From positions 17,930,285 to 17,990,284 of the forward strand of contig NC_081413.1 in assembly GCF_030272615.1 (NCBI RefSeq): a stretch of DNA of 60,000 nucleotides, in the 5' to 3' direction. This stretch comes from Cryptomeria japonica. Its lineage: Eukaryota > Streptophyta > Pinopsida > Cupressales > Cupressaceae. Positions within the stretch are counted from its first letter, which is position 1. The number at the start of each line of letters is the position of its first letter. The notes beneath the pieces are model-generated. The model worked only from the letters and a program-made list of their open reading frames with translations. It had not been told where the DNA came from and made no database searches. The translations under genes and the position numbers were made by a program. Positions 1 through 12,517 of the stretch are shown here, piece by piece.

Positions 1-801
1 CCAAATAGGGAAAACCACAGTGGGATTTGAACCCACAATATTATTCCACTATGGCCAGTGGCAAAACAATAATACAAAATGGGAATGCATAGGTATTTAG
101 GCACACCGTCTGGAGCTCATTGCTCAATTACAATAATCCAAAAGGCTACAACCCTCAGGGAAGGCTCACTGCCTTAGAAGATAGTTACAGTGATGAATTA
201 TAGTGAATGAACTCTGAAATAGAATCCACAATGCCTAGATGAGTTTCGGTTGAGTGCTAAATATATTGACTGTATCACTTCTCCTGTTCTGCCCTGTTCT
301 GCCCTGTTCTCTGTCTTAGTCAGCTACCGAATCAAGAATGCACACGTGAAACTTCACCAAAATAGATTCTCGATCACCTCTCACTCGCATACAGTTGCAT
401 CCATTCACCAAAAAGATCATCTACACCAAACTTATATATCGACAACCACAAAATAGGTTATTTGTCATGTTGGCTTGCTAGTGTAATGTGTAGTCTCATG
501 TCAGCTTGACCAGATCACCAAAGATAAATGCGGATTACCAAAATAATAATAAAATGATGTTTCTAAGTCGGCCCAATCATCCCAAACACAATTCAATGTA
601 CCGCAATCACCAGAAATCTTCCGGACCCAAAAAAGCTCTATTCTTCCTAAAATACCAGTTAATCAGCTACCAGACAACACCCGCTTCCAGATATAAATAA
701 TTATGATCACCGAATTGAATCTCCATGAAGAGTTACCATCAATGACAATCGTAAACCAATAGGAAACCACCATAAAGCACCAGATGTGTCAATTTCCAAC
801 A
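1..801 (-). repeat. 3' LTR of element B (left part cut by window edge)
   Basis: Positions 1-31 match 13900-13932 and positions about 32-473 match 37777-38209, the two pieces of B's other LTR. The right boundary is the CCAACA end at 796-801, followed directly by a polypurine tract read on the minus strand. By comparison with the other copy about 168 bp are missing, so the full LTR would be about 970 bp. Confidence 0.82.
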
Positions 802-957
802 ATCCCCCCCCTTTGGCATTGATGGTAACACTCGTGAAAGATGACTAAGTGTTGAGCATTGTACACTGGTTCAAAAGAATTTCTAAGGCTCCACCTTAAA
901 CAAAGAATTTCACTCTTATATACTGTACATTTTTCACCATTCCTCTCCCCCTTTGAT
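802..957 (-). other. Element B double polypurine tract
   Basis: On the minus strand CATCAATGCCAAAGGGGG runs directly into the LTR at 802-826. A second tract, TCAAAGGGGGAGAG, lies about 140 bp upstream at 943-957. Purine tracts here prime plus-strand DNA synthesis in LTR retrotransposons. Both tracts have close counterparts in elements A and Copia-2. Confidence 0.8.
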
Positions 958-1005
958 AGCAATGCCAAAGATGGGGTGCTCTTCAAAACTTATATACAAA
1001 GATAT

Positions 1006-2760
1006 TTATAAATACTTGAAGATGTCAGCATAAATAGTCTTAAAAAATCGTAGGTGAGCATCCCACCCACTCTTCAAGTTATCCAAAACTATGATGAATT
1101 CACTAAATATAGTGGCATGAATCTCTAATTCCCTTAGGTCAGATGACACAGGCCAGACCATTTCCTTCATACAATCTACCTTGTTACTCAACATGGTGTC
1201 CAATCGGGGGGCAATTAGGTTCTGGAGTTCACCAACTTTTTTGAAAATTTTGTCCTTGTCTGCTTGGAGGCTTGAGATCTGATCATTTAGAGCTATAATA
1301 TTCCCTTCCACAATACTGGTTAAAGTTATAGTAGGATTAAAGGACTGTGAAATACTAGCAAGCTTGACTTGGCAAACACCTATCTGCTTGTCTATATCTA
1401 CAGTGAATTTAGGCAAAATTACGCAAGATTTGTACAATTTACCGCCTTCTGATAATGTATCATAAATCATCTGCAATCTGTTATTTAGTCTCAATCTATC
1501 ATCCTCAATCATCTTTCGGAATGTCTGTATCCTAACATCCTTAAATTTATCCAAAATTTTCTGAGTAGCAAACTTCTCTAAAGAATTAAAACTGGTATTT
1601 ACACTTTTAATTAATTGCAACAATTTACCAAAGGGGCTATTCTTAGAATCCAACTATACATTTGGAGCCACCTTCTACAAAAAATCTACCGACATCAAAA
1701 TTAGTTTCTTATCCTCAATTTCAAACTTCACTAGATCCTGGCTAGCCTGAGCTTGCACAACAACTGTGAGCATGATCTTTTCCACAGGAGAAATCTTTCC
1801 GAGGTTTAGTGGACCATCTAGATTGATAGGGATCTAAGGTGGGGTCCATGTAATCAGAGGAGTGACAATTGCTAGGTTAGCTACTCCTTTACCTTTGTTA
1901 AACTCAACTACCTTTGTCTCTGCACTTTCAACATCCTTCTTCTCTGACTCATCCCCTTTTATATTTTGCACCGATGTTGCCACTTGGTGCAGTATCATCC
2001 TTTTGGATCTCAGGGGCTGTAGAGTTGTCTACCACTAGAGGGGTATCACCAGTCTCAACATCAAGTGTTGTGTTACCTTGATCTTCCAGATGTCCCTTAG
2101 TCTGAGTTTCATCCTTCTAACCACCAGAAACACATTTATTTTCTTCCAGCTGAGAGGACTTGAATGCATTATTGTACAGGGGATCATTTTGAATGTTTTT
2201 TCTCCATATATCCTCTATCTCTTTCCTCACTTCTTCCACCTTCCCAATCATTAGTCAGTTAACCATGTTCTTGCTTCAAAATTCTTTCTTATTAGCTTGC
2301 TCAATCATCCTCTTGGCTTCATCATGAGTGATACATGTACATACATTTATTATCTCTCTCTCCTTCATCTCTTTGTCAATTTTGCTAACTGTCATTCTCC
2401 TTGCATCAACAAGACTGCACAGATCCTTGGGAATGCTCTTCTCTAGCTCAATTAGTATTTTACTAAAATTATGCAAATATAATACAACTGCTTCCTCTAC
2501 CTTTCTCTGATCAACTTCATTCATATTTGCATAACACAGTCCAATATTCTTCAGATTACCATCTACAATTATGTCATCAATCAACTGATTTGTTGATAAT
2601 GAAGGAACAGGTGCAGATTTACCTTGTTTATTACTGGACTCAGGTTGAGTTTTAACCTTCCTTTCTCTCTTAGGTCTTCTAGCAGGGGCGAGATAAGATT
2701 TTGTCTTCTTGCTTTGTTGGTGATAGGGAGGCTACCTAGTTTACCATCAATTAGGATTCT
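1006..2760 (-). pseudogene. Element B ORF2, C-terminal part
   Basis: This is an uncharacterised protein. The C-terminal block (1006-1780) is helical and coiled-coil-like and rich in Leu, Lys and Asp. It is open except for two amber codons just upstream of position 1653. A second block (2276-2760) is in another frame, so at least one frameshift lies between 1790 and 2275. This block has a Lys/Arg-rich linker followed by a helical segment with the motif ELEKSI. ORF2 of element A has a Lys-rich linker and ELEKDI in the same order, which is my reason for calling the two homologous. No catalytic motif was seen. The N-terminal part lies beyond the nested element A, near 12.1 kb. The frame ends with TAA at 1006. 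Confidence 0.55.
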
Positions 2761-3470
2761 TTGATAGTTTCTTCTATCCCTTCTCGGGTTCCAAGTCTAT
2801 CCCTTTAGACTTCTAAGGGCTTCCCTACCATTTGTTTTCTTATCTCACCTTCCTAAAGCTCACAAAGTAATCTTGCTCACTATATCCTTGCAGGGGTGCA
2901 AGACACACACACACACACATGTGTTCTCTCTTTGTAAAACCGCCCATCCTATTTGGTTTGGCAAATACACTCCTTTTTGTTACACAATGTCTAAGTTTCA
3001 AGCGTATAGCATTCTGGGTCTTCTTCTAGTTCTCAACCAATTCCTTCCCCCCTGCAAGTTATCTCCTTCAAGTTACTGACACCTAGCTGGACTATCACCA
3101 AGCTCGCCTAGGGCCAGTTTGTAGGAATAGATAATGCCATCTCCTAGACTCTTACCAATAAAACCCTACCGGTACATAATTGGCTCTGCTTGACAATCTC
3201 CAATGATCATGTGGAATCTCAAGTCAGAGCCATGTGTTTATTGAAAACAAAGAACAAAAATTGAAAAGGAAAACTTTATTTATAGATTCCGAGCTTATGC
3301 ACAGGTTCAAGCCAACAACTCACAGAAAAAAGAAAATAAGCTTTACATTAACAACATACGAGAACTTCAGATATTTTTAACAGATTATTGCAAATCACGA
3401 ACATAAAGTAAACTTTGATTGGAAACCAGAAAATGGAATTCTCTATTGCATTTCAGAAAAAAACAAACAA
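2761..3470. other. Element B interior, no recognisable gene
   Basis: A short (AC)n run lies near 2889-2910. No open frame with convincing composition, no RNA gene and no further repeat was seen. It lies between the ORF2 fragment and the insertion point of element A. Confidence 0.5.
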
Positions 3471-3475
3471 TCGTA

Positions 3476-4517
3476 TGATGGACTTGAAAAGCACTGAGAG
3501 GGGGGGGGGTCAATCAGTGACTCCAAAACTAACACTACTTTAAACACTGACTGATAGATAAATTTAACCAAGTGGTTAATCAAAATACATGCTATCCAAA
3601 ATGAAATAACAACATCCACATAAAGTAGAACATTCACCATAACACAAGTGTTTATATGTGGAAAACCCAAATAGATAAAAACCATGGTGAGATGGAACTC
3701 ACAAGTTAACTATCTGTAGAAATAGAAAACTGACCGGTTAAGGCCTTACAAATAGCTCTGCTAGGAGTGAATCTTGTTAGAGATTCCAAGCTTGATTAGA
3801 AGCTTATACCCTGTTAAGAGTAACCTCGCTGGAGGATTTGAGAATCCAAACTAATGGATCACCTTGTTAGAGGATTTGTACAATGAATCTTGTTAGAGCT
3901 TACCCGGTTAAGGGATTTGTACCTGTTGTAATGATTAGAAAACAACAAGAGTAGCTTGATCTGTTCTGAGTAGCACAAGACTTGCTTGATCAGATCCTTC
4001 TAAGTACAATTAATACTGCTCTGCATCTTAACACTTATCACTTAAAATCGTTTTCACTCTCTTTGCATAACAACTCTCTATCTATTATCATCATCATAAT
4101 GACTCTCTACGATGTCTTTAAATAGACATACAATCCTTATGTCGGCCATAGGAACACAATTTCCTAGGTGCAGTGAATCTAGACTTATAATCATAACTCA
4201 TCACAAAAATGACTGCCAAACAAACGGTGCTGGTAACTCATCACAAAATTAGATATCGGTTAGAGCAGTTTAATACCAGTTGAAATAAAACTAGTGAACC
4301 GTTGTTATGAGATCTTCCACTTGATCTTCTTTTCTATCTTCATTCTGATTCTGATGCCGACTAAGTGTTAACTTAGGTAATCTCAAAGGCACATACCAGT
4401 TGATAGTGTAAACCAATTGAAGTTATGTCGGTAGTCAATGTTATCAAATATGTGTGTGAGAGTGTTTCATCAATGACAACAAGTGATGAATACATTACAA
4501 TCATCATCAAGCCAACA
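3476..4517 (-). repeat. 3' LTR of element A
   Basis: Begins TGATGG and ends GCCAACA in plus orientation. It matches 9754-10797 almost throughout. A TATA-like TTTAAATA lies at 4117-4124 and a run of ten G at 3500-3509. The left flank TCGTA is the target duplication. Confidence 0.88.
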
Positions 4518-4705
4518 ATCTCCCCCTTTGGCATTGAGGGCAACACTTAGAAAATTTACAATACACCTAAGTGTGCATACACAACATATCTACATATATA
4601 TGCTCAAGCTTCCTTAGAGTGTAACACTGTAATACTCCCCCTTAATGCATTATAAATACAAAATTTTCAAACACACATACATTCATATTATTACTCCCCC
4701 TTTGA
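4518..4705 (-). other. Element A double polypurine tract
   Basis: Read on the minus strand, TCAATGCCAAAGGGGGAGAT abuts the 3' LTR. A second tract, GTCAAAGGGGGAGTAA, lies at about 4692-4705, some 180 bp upstream. The arrangement is the same as in element B and in Copia-2. Confidence 0.8.
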
Positions 4706-4792
4706 CAACAATGCCAAAATGATAAAGTAAAATATATATACATAGAAAATCTGTATCAAAAAGTTCAGTATATATGACTTTTGAAAACAAAG

Positions 4793-5629
4793 TCATGCAT
4801 TAGGAATTCTCATGAAAATATGGTTGAAGTTTTGTTTCATCCGAGAGAGAGCATTCTGCCATGATTCCAGTATGTGATTCGTATATTCTGATGTAGACAA
4901 CAACTGAAAATAGAATTCTTCCATTAAATCAAGTGAGTACATTTCCAGAGTAGCAAGAATAGCTTCTACACGAGAGTAGGCTTTCTGAAGAATGTCAAGC
5001 TGCGAGGTGAGCTAACTCTTGAGCTCTCTGAGAGATTGGAATCTCTTAGCTCTCTCATTATCACTCCTGATCAGTCTGTCATGGAGTTCATCCATAGACT
5101 GGTTAAAGACATGAATTTAGTCCTGGAGTGGGACATATGCCTTACATAACCTTTCTATTTCCTGCTCAGTTTCAACTTGATTTTTAGAAATATCGAAATA
5201 AAAGAAAGTAACATTGGAGGTAGAGGCAAGATACTTTCCTCCAGATTCAATAGCTTTCTTCAACAAACTGCCATTATGAGATAAAGCCATTTTGCTATTC
5301 TCAATGTGGTTTGTGAGATTATCTCCATATGCCTTTTTATGGCTCTTCTCAAGAGACATTTGAGTAGCATCTTCAAGTGTTTTGATTTGATCAGATTCCT
5401 CTGCAACTAGCTGAGCAAGTTTGCTGATAGGAGTAGGAAGATGTGCGATAGAGGTTTCTGATGGTAATCCAGACAAGATGTCTACAACATTCTAAATTGT
5501 CTCTGCCTCAATTTTTTGTTCTTTCATCCTTTTCTTATGTGCACAAGTTTCCATCATACACACAAAATTCATCATTTCAGAAGCACTTAGGGTATTCATA
5601 TCAATAGGTCCTGAAATACTTAAAGAGTC

Positions 5630-5663
<34 letters not shown>

Positions 5664-7951
5664 AGCAGTTTTTGCTTTCCTCTTTCAGAGAATATACACT
5701 TAATGATGGCTCTTTCTGTATCTGCTTCCGTTTTATCTTATGCTTTCTGAGTACCAACTTCCTCAGTGGTTTCTATTTGAGTGATCTCAATTACCGGTGG
5801 AGATTGGGGTTTCTCTTGTTGTTCAGTTGCCGGTTGGGGTTTCTCTAGTTGAGTAGTTTCCGGTATACTGACTTCCTTTGGTTGAGTAGCCAGTTGATCA
5901 CCTATTGTATTCTGTACTTCTATGATTGAAGGAGGATCCATATCAGGTGCAGTAATTTCTTCAGATAGGTCTACTGAATCCTCAATTTCCTCATCAATAT
6001 GAATAACTAAGTCATCCTTCTTATCGGTTGAGAAGACTAAATCAACTGGGACAATTTCCTCTATGTCCATTTCTGGTAGAGAAACATCATCTGAGGTTTC
6101 ATCCTTATCGAGAGATTGGATGCAATCTATCCTTTGTTTGATTTGACAGGCTAGTTTGTGAGTTTCTGCCTCAATAACTGCCCCTTTTTCAGTAAGAAGC
6201 TTCAATCTCCTTATTTTAAAATCAAAATATACGTTGTGTTCCTCAGTCAAAGCACTAATTCCTTCTGATGATAATGTGGGAAAATACTGTACAAATATTT
6301 CATCAATAATTTCCTTATCTAACTAAGTGGCTTCTTCCCATTTTTCTAACAAAGTATTATACAAGGATACTGAAATATCTTTCTCTAATTCATGCGGATA
6401 TCTACAGTAATGACTCAACAAGGTTATTACCTGTTGGTGTATTTGCTTCTTCTCATCTACAGGAAAAGAATCATAATGTTCTTTAACATTTTCAGACCTA
6501 TTTCTTTCCAATGACTTCATTGTTCTTTCAAATGTTGTTGCAGGTTTGTAGGAGGCAATATCTAGTGGTGTAGTTGCCTTTGGCACTACCTTTTCCTTCT
6601 TAGGTTCTTCATCAGACTCTGTTCCCTCAGACTCTGGTTGCAAAATTAATTTCCTGTTCCTTCTCTTCTTTGGTGCACTCTCCTTTTTCTCAATTATTTT
6701 GGGTTCTTGTTCCTTCTTGCTTAGGACACTTCGAGTCACCCTTGTAGTCTTCTTCTCAGGAGATTTTTCTTCATTTTTATTTTGATTTCCTTTAGCTTTA
6801 GCTACAGATCCAGTACTGGTTTCAGCAAGTGCAGCTTGGATTGCAAGAATATCCAATTTTGCCTTCTTTTTGTCTATAGGTGATGCTAATAGAGTATTAG
6901 CATAGCCAACCAGTAAGTCATCATTGACTTCATAGCTCATTTATTCCATTTCTTCCTCTCTAGGTTCTCTTGCTTGCATTAAGCAAACATCAGTGGTAAC
7001 CATGAAGATTATGTCTTTTTCAAAATGTCTTACTACATCTTCAGGTAACCTCATTCTCATACTCATTTTCTTTTGGAATTCATTAAAATACCTGTTGGTG
7101 GCAACTGAAAAGGTATTCTTTACAACCTTAATGTTGTTTCTAATCTGATCATTGAACGGTTGTTCTTTGGACCATTCAATGTCACCTATACCAGGTAGAA
7201 AATTCTAAAAGTAGAAAAATAACCCAGCTAGCAGCTGACCAAATTTGAACTTCTCGGTATTATCATTTTTGATAGACTTTAAATTTAGAAATAGCTGGAC
7301 TCTGATAGCTTCATAGATATCATAGTCTTCATTCCCAACAATCATACTGTGTGCTGTATGAATTGCTGTGGACAAAACACTGTTAAGTCTACTGGAGTAA
7401 AATACTTTGTAGCCTATCACCATTGCTGCGAGTTTCACCGCAAGATCTCTGATATTGTTAACAGAGAAAGAACGCCCATTAGAGGTGGAACTGGTTAGCT
7501 TGAAGACTATGTCTTTTGTGATTTTCCCCAACTTGGGAATTTTACCAATTGAGCAATAACCCATTACAACCCTAATGACTTCCTTGGTAATTGTGTGAGT
7601 CCTTTCCAGATACATATTCTCATGTACTCGACTCAAAATTATTCTTATGTTCTCTTCTTCAAAATCTTCAAGAGGGTAGGCGACATTATGAAATCCTTTC
7701 TCAAAAACCCTAGAATATTTAGCTTCAATCTTTCCTTCCTCATCACAGAGTGTTTTCAACTGAGTATAGATGTGAAGAGTTCCCATATCTTCAATTTTGT
7801 AGTCTATATAGCTGGACAAATCACCTTGGATAACGAATCCACTTGGGACTTGTGATAATGCATTATAAGACATAATTTTCTCTGCCTTTACAGCTTCCTC
7901 AGGCTCAGCAGTGATCATCAACCTCCCTATAGATTTAGAAGTAGATGCCAT
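4793..7951 (-). pseudogene. Element A ORF2, about 1052-residue protein of unknown function
   Basis: One reading frame runs without a frameshift over 3.16 kb but has seven in-frame stops, at 7205, 6941, 6323, 5738, 5492, 5117 and 5012 (four TAG, three TAA). I chose the start MASTSKSIGR; upstream codons are open but lack a better ATG. From N to C terminus I see a globular part of about 340 residues, then a Lys-rich linker with the basic patch KKRRNRK. After that come a helical part with ELEKDI, an acidic Glu/Pro/Thr-rich stretch, a run of aspartates from an (ATC)n repeat near 5630-5665, and a C-terminal coiled coil. No enzyme motif is visible. The order matches the ORF2 fragments of element B, and the first third resembles the long ORF at 51794-55296. 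The protein takes the place pol would occupy. Confidence 0.7.
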
Positions 7952-8412
7952 TCTAGACAAATAAGTTTCAAGGTGGTAAGCAAGGAAATACCTAGAACTT
8001 AGCACGTCGCTTCGATTCTCAATTGGATTGATTAAATGCACTCCCGTTCGCTTCTCTGCAGCTACCAATTCAACTTGATTTCTCTTAGTCACAAAGCAAT
8101 TTGCTAATTCACACCAAAAATATCTTGCTCTACTCTACAATTGCTTCAATTCTTTTTCGAAAGGATTAGGGTAAAAATGATAAGGTAAAACTAGTTTATA
8201 TTCTTTTTACCGACCATAATAAATGCTCATACTTTTAGGTTAAAAACCCTAATTGTTCCGCTTAAGTGACATACTAGTTGATTGACACGTCAACACAAAA
8301 AAAAAATAAATCACCAAAATTCAAAATTCAAAAAGATTCTTTCTCGCTTATTCTACAAAGGGGTCCGAAATATGCTTTACCATTATGCTCCCCTTAGCCG
8401 TTTTAAACAAGC
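7952..8412. other. Spacer between ORF1 and ORF2 of element A
   Basis: This is an AT-rich 460-bp gap with an A run near 8299-8309. It has no gene. A separate promoter or an internal initiation site for ORF2 could lie here, but I see no clear signal. Confidence 0.5.
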
Positions 8413-9691
8413 TTAGGTCACCGGTGCCAGACTCTCTTCACTAAGTGAAGGAGTGATTTCTTCTACAAGCACTTCTTCACTCTTCTTTTTCCATGTCCGA
8501 TTCATATCTTCTCTTGTTTCCTCAACATCAAATTTTTGCTTGCCTTTCTGATCCTTAGTAGAGTTGACCGGTTTGTTGTTTCTGGTTCTGCAAAACTTTG
8601 CCAGGTTTGTTGGTTTGTTGCAGTGATAGCAGACCATACCAGATGATCTCCAGGGTCCTGCATTTCCTCTTCTTTTTTTGCAGTTCATAGCCACATGACC
8701 ACTTTTATTACAAAAGGTACACAAAACATTTGTTTCCTTTTCCAGACTAAACCGATTGACATAGGATCTTTGCTAGTTCTTGTTCATCCGGTTATCAAAA
8801 TTACTTGTTCGGTCACCATATGGTCTAGGATGCATGTGTGGTACAGGATTGTTTGCACCATATCTGCACTCAATATGTTTATTCCCATACATTCCACAAG
8901 TGTAGCAATGTCCTTCAAACTTTCTAGATACATACCTAGCATTGGTATTATAACTTGCATCTCTAATAGGTTTGTTCCTATAAACATTTGCAGTATGACC
9001 AGTCTTATGACAAACAAAATAGACAGGTTTGAAAGCTTTTTTGCCGATAGCCTTATTGACTTTAGATGCATTTTTATTCTTTGGATAGTTGCTCTTGGTA
9101 CCAGAGGATTCACCTTTTTCAGTTGTATGAAAGCCAAGTCCAGAGATATCACCCTTCATTCTCTATGATTGAATTTGTTCTTCCAGCATGGTAGAACTTT
9201 TGACAAACTTTTCCAGTCTCATTGGCTTCAACAAGCTTAGTGACAAGATCTTCATTATGCTTAGACAGATTCTCTTTCAGAGATGATGCCAACTCGAGGT
9301 CTAACTTTAAGTTCTCCTTTTCTTCTATTTCAGCTATTAAATCCTCATGCATGGTGTCTCTTTCCCGTTTGATTTTTAGGATCTCTTGATCTTTTGCTTT
9401 GATAAGATCTTCAGCAGCTCTTCTGGATTCTAGCTCCTGACTCATGCGAATAGCAAGACCTTCCAGTTCTCTTCTTAGATTCAGTTTCTCACCTTGCAAC
9501 TTTTCAACTTCTTCTGCTAAGGCATCAATATTATCTTCATCCGAAGAACTATTGTCAGATATTTCTAACAATTTTTCAGATAGCTCTCTCCTCTTGACTT
9601 GAGAAGCTTTTAGTTTTCCCCTAAGAGTTTCAACTTCATTTGTACTAGCTTCTAGTTCTCTAACCATCTCAAAGTAGCTTCTATCCCCCAT
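8413..9691 (-). pseudogene. Element A ORF1: coiled-coil, CCHC zinc-knuckle Gag-like protein
   Basis: The start ATG (MGDRSYFEMV) lies shortly after the primer site. The first 180 or so residues form a long charged coiled coil. A one-base indel near 9150-9180 then shifts the frame. Next come the motif GLGFHTTEKGESS and four knuckle-like units. One is perfect (CTFCNKSGHVAMNC). In two others the zinc His is replaced by Asn (CYTCGMYGNKHIEC, CYHCNKPTNLAKFC), and one has lost cysteines. The GLGF motif between a coiled coil and a knuckle is typical of the C-terminal part of Gag in SIRE-lineage Copia elements. The N-terminal capsid-type UBN2 domain is absent. The likely role is RNA binding and packaging. 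Confidence 0.72.
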
Positions 9692-9738
9692 GGTGGTTTC
9701 AAGATTCCCTTCTAAGCGGTTAGGCTTCAAAGAAGTTG

Positions 9739-9753
9739 GGTTCTAATACCAAT
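9739..9753 (-). other. Element A primer-binding site (tRNA-Met initiator)
   Basis: On the minus strand ATTGGTATTAGAACC follows the 5' LTR directly. The standard plant site is TGGTATCAGAGC, so this copy carries a C-to-T change. Confidence 0.85.
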
Positions 9754-10797
9754 TGATGGACTTGAAAAGCACTGAGAGGGGGGGGGGGGTGAATCAGTGA
9801 CTCCAAAACTAACAGTACTTTAAACACTGACTGATAGATAAATTTAACCAAGTGGTTAATCAAAATACATGCTATCCAAAATGAAATAACAACATCCACA
9901 TAAAGTAGAACATCCACCATAACACAAGTGTTTATACGTGGAAAACGCAAATAGGTAAAAACCACGGTGAGATGGAACTCACAAGTTAACTATCTATAGT
10001 AATAGAAAATTGATCGGTTAAGGCCTTACAAAGAGCTCTGCTAGGAGAAAATCTTGTTAGAGATTCCAAGCTTGATTAGAAGCTTATACCCTGTTAAGAG
10101 TAACCTCGTTGGAGGATTTGAGAATCCAAACTAATGGATCACCTTGTTAGAGGATTTGTACAATGAAGCTTGTTAGAGCTTACTCGGTTAAGGGATTTGT
10201 ACCCGTTGTAATGATTAGAAAACAACAAGAGTAGCTTGATCTGTTCTGAGTAGCACAAGACTTGCTTTATTAGATCCTTCTAAGTACAATTAATACTGCT
10301 CTGCATCTTAACACTTATCACTTAAAATATTTTTCACTCTCTTTGCATAACAACTCTCTATCTATTATCATCATCATAATGACTCTCTACGATGTCTTTA
10401 AATAGACATACAATCCTTATGTTGGCCATAGGGACACAATTTCCTAGGTGCAGTGAATCTAGACATATAATCATATCTCATCACAAAAATGACCACCAAA
10501 CAAATGGTGCTAGTAACTCATCACAGAATTAGATACTGGTTAGAACAATTTAATACCGGTTGAAATAAAATTAGTGAACCGTTGTAATGAGATCTTCCAC
10601 TTGATCTTCTTTTCTATCTTCATTCTAATTCTGATGCCGACTAAGTGTTAACTCAGGTAATCTCAAAGGAACATACTGGTTGATAGTGTAAACCAATTGA
10701 AGTTACACCGGTAGTCAATGTTATCAAATATGTGTGTGAGAGTGTTTCATCAATGACAACAAGTGATGAATACATTATAATCATCATCAAGCCAACA
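9754..10797 (-). repeat. 5' LTR of element A
   Basis: Pairs with 3476-4517. In plus orientation it starts TGATGG, carries a G run of 12 (9778-9789) and the TATA-like TTTAAATA at 10397-10404, and ends GCCAACA. The G run is two bases longer than in the other LTR. Confidence 0.88.
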
Positions 10798-10802
10798 TTG
10801 TA

Positions 10803-11800
10803 TTCTCTGAGGCAATTGACAATCAATGACTCAACCATCCACCTCTTACAGATGCCCGTTGGGTATTTTATACATTTTCTCTTCTATTATGAACTTCTCC
10901 TATTGGACGATATAAATCTCGTTACCAATGGTTTCCATTTGTAATTGTCTCACAGGTTCCATCAAAACATCATGGTAACATCCAAGCAAGGTTACCGATG
11001 TACGATGACAACCTCTAACTTGTCACACTTCCTATCGTGTCTTCGGTGGAACACCAAAACAAGGCTATCTATGACTGATGTCTTCACATTTCCGCTTCGC
11101 ACTTTCCTATCGGGTGTTAGGATAGCAAGAAATCCCTTCGTCCAATGGCCAATGCTTTCCTTCGCTTCCTGGGCATTTCCATCGTGTCTCCTCCAAACAT
11201 GTTAACCCAATGGCCGATGCCATCTTCCTCCACTTGTGCTTTGTCATTGGGCCGTCAGTGTAACACTGAAGCATACCTTCCGATAGCCGATGACTTACTT
11301 GAGTCAGTCCACTTTTCTATTAGGTTCGTGGGATAGCTTGAAACCACTCTCTCTGATACCCGATAACAATACTCTGTGCCTGCTTTCTCATCAGGTCATC
11401 AGGGTAACATGAAAATACTCCCGCCGATACCCGATAGCTCTGCTCCAAGCCAATGCTAACTCATTGGGGTGACTTGAAACAGTTCCTCACGCTACCCGAT
11501 AACAACTTCTCCGAACACCAATGACTTATCGAGTCATCAGAGTAAGTGTGAACCACTCCTGCCTATACTCAATATAACTACTCTCACTCTGGCGACCTCA
11601 TCGGGGTAGGACTTCCTGATCGGGGTAGGTCTTGCCAATAAGGAAAATCTCAAAAAATTCCATAAACAACCAAACAAATAGAAATGGACTTAGAGCCAGT
11701 CCTTATGTATGTACATGACCACTGGAAGGTCTCAAAAACCAAAACTGGTTAAGGGCATTCCAACCCTTAGGTGCTCCTACACCAGTTGGGCTCCACCAGA
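10803..11800. repeat. Element B interior with decayed 70-bp tandem repeat
   Basis: From about 11280 to 11610 a unit near 70 bp recurs, with starts near 11280, 11353, 11424, 11490 and 11562. Each copy has a CCGATACCCGATA-like start, then CAATGACTTATCGGGTCATCAGGGTAAC-type text (varying between copies), then GAAACCACTCCT. Related but weaker text reaches back to about 11030. The period is not a multiple of three, and the minus frames hold many stops, so this is probably non-coding. Nothing else was recognised in the segment. Confidence 0.6.
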
Positions 11801-12112
11801 CTATGACTTCCTCACCACTCTGAAAAATTCTCCTTTCTCCTTTACCTTTCCTACTTCCTCCTCAAACTCTATTTCAGAAGCTACCAGGGATACTGCAAGA
11901 TAGGTTATTTTAGGCTTCTCCTTCTGCTTCAACACACCTTTTTCGGATGGCCTAGGTCCAACAGATTGTGCCACTGGAGAAGGAGAAGACTTGGTCTCCT
12001 CAGGTTTGATCTTGGAGGGCACCAGATCAACCTTAGGTTTCTTGAAAATAGGTCTGGCCCTGTCCTTAATCTCAAGAACCAAAGGGGTAGCAACACCAAA
12101 AGATGAAGCCAT
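11801..12112 (-). pseudogene. Element B ORF2, N-terminal fragment
   Basis: The ATG at 12112 (MASSFGVATP) opens a Lys/Pro-rich frame of about 100 codons that ends at a TAG. Its place after ORF1 and its MAS start parallel ORF2 of element A (MASTSK). Downstream the frame cannot be followed through the 70-bp repeats. The C-terminal part of the same gene is probably the block at 1006-2760, beyond nested element A. The assignment is inferred from position. Confidence 0.4.
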
Positions 12113-12517
12113 TTCAAATGCAAGGGTTTGTGAAAACTGAAAGCCTGAACAAATAAATACCTTGATTCGCAATCGGGTACTGGAATTCACTTTAGAATCG
12201 CTGAAATCGCAGTTGAAATCACCAAATCACTTTGCTCTCTTCATTGCACTATTCGCTTGATTGCATTGTGACAAATGAAACTTTGAAATGAACTTTTATC
12301 CTTCAAAAACCTATTTTTCCATTGTAATAAATGTTGCTATCGGTTACCATGATTTTCATAGAGTCGCTTACCGGAGTAGCAAATCTTTTCTGAAATTTTT
12401 GGATAATATCTGCACATATGATTCTATCCTTCTGCAATCTTCTAGAATCGATTACAGACCACTGAATAGGGGGTTCTTAAAATTTGCATGAAAAAGCTCC
12501 CCCTAAGGTATAAAGCC
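12113..12517. other. Spacer between ORF1 and ORF2 of element B
   Basis: About 400 bp of AT-rich DNA. I see no gene, repeat or clear regulatory site. It corresponds in position and size to the 460-bp spacer in element A. Confidence 0.5.

Larger units (their letters stand above)
3471..10802 (-). mobile_element. Element A: pol-less LTR retrotransposon with two ORFs
   Basis: This is a complete 7.3-kb element nested in element B. It has two LTRs of 1042 and 1044 bp and a tRNA-Met primer site next to the 5' (right) LTR. A polypurine tract lies next to the 3' (left) LTR. The flanking 5-bp target copies are TCGTA and TTGTA; they differ by one C-to-T change. Inside are a coiled-coil/CCHC ORF1 and a long ORF2 of unknown function, both with stops. 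I looked for the Copia protease, integrase, RT and RNase H motifs in all frames and saw none, so the element could not have copied itself unaided. It resembles elements described as TR-GAG, but the long ORF2 is unusual for them. Confidence 0.85.

Noticed and set aside
3471-10802. ORF1 and ORF2 of element A as host genes captured between repeats
   Set aside because: They lie precisely between primer site and polypurine tract, in the strand set by those sites, and element B has the same pair. They are element genes.
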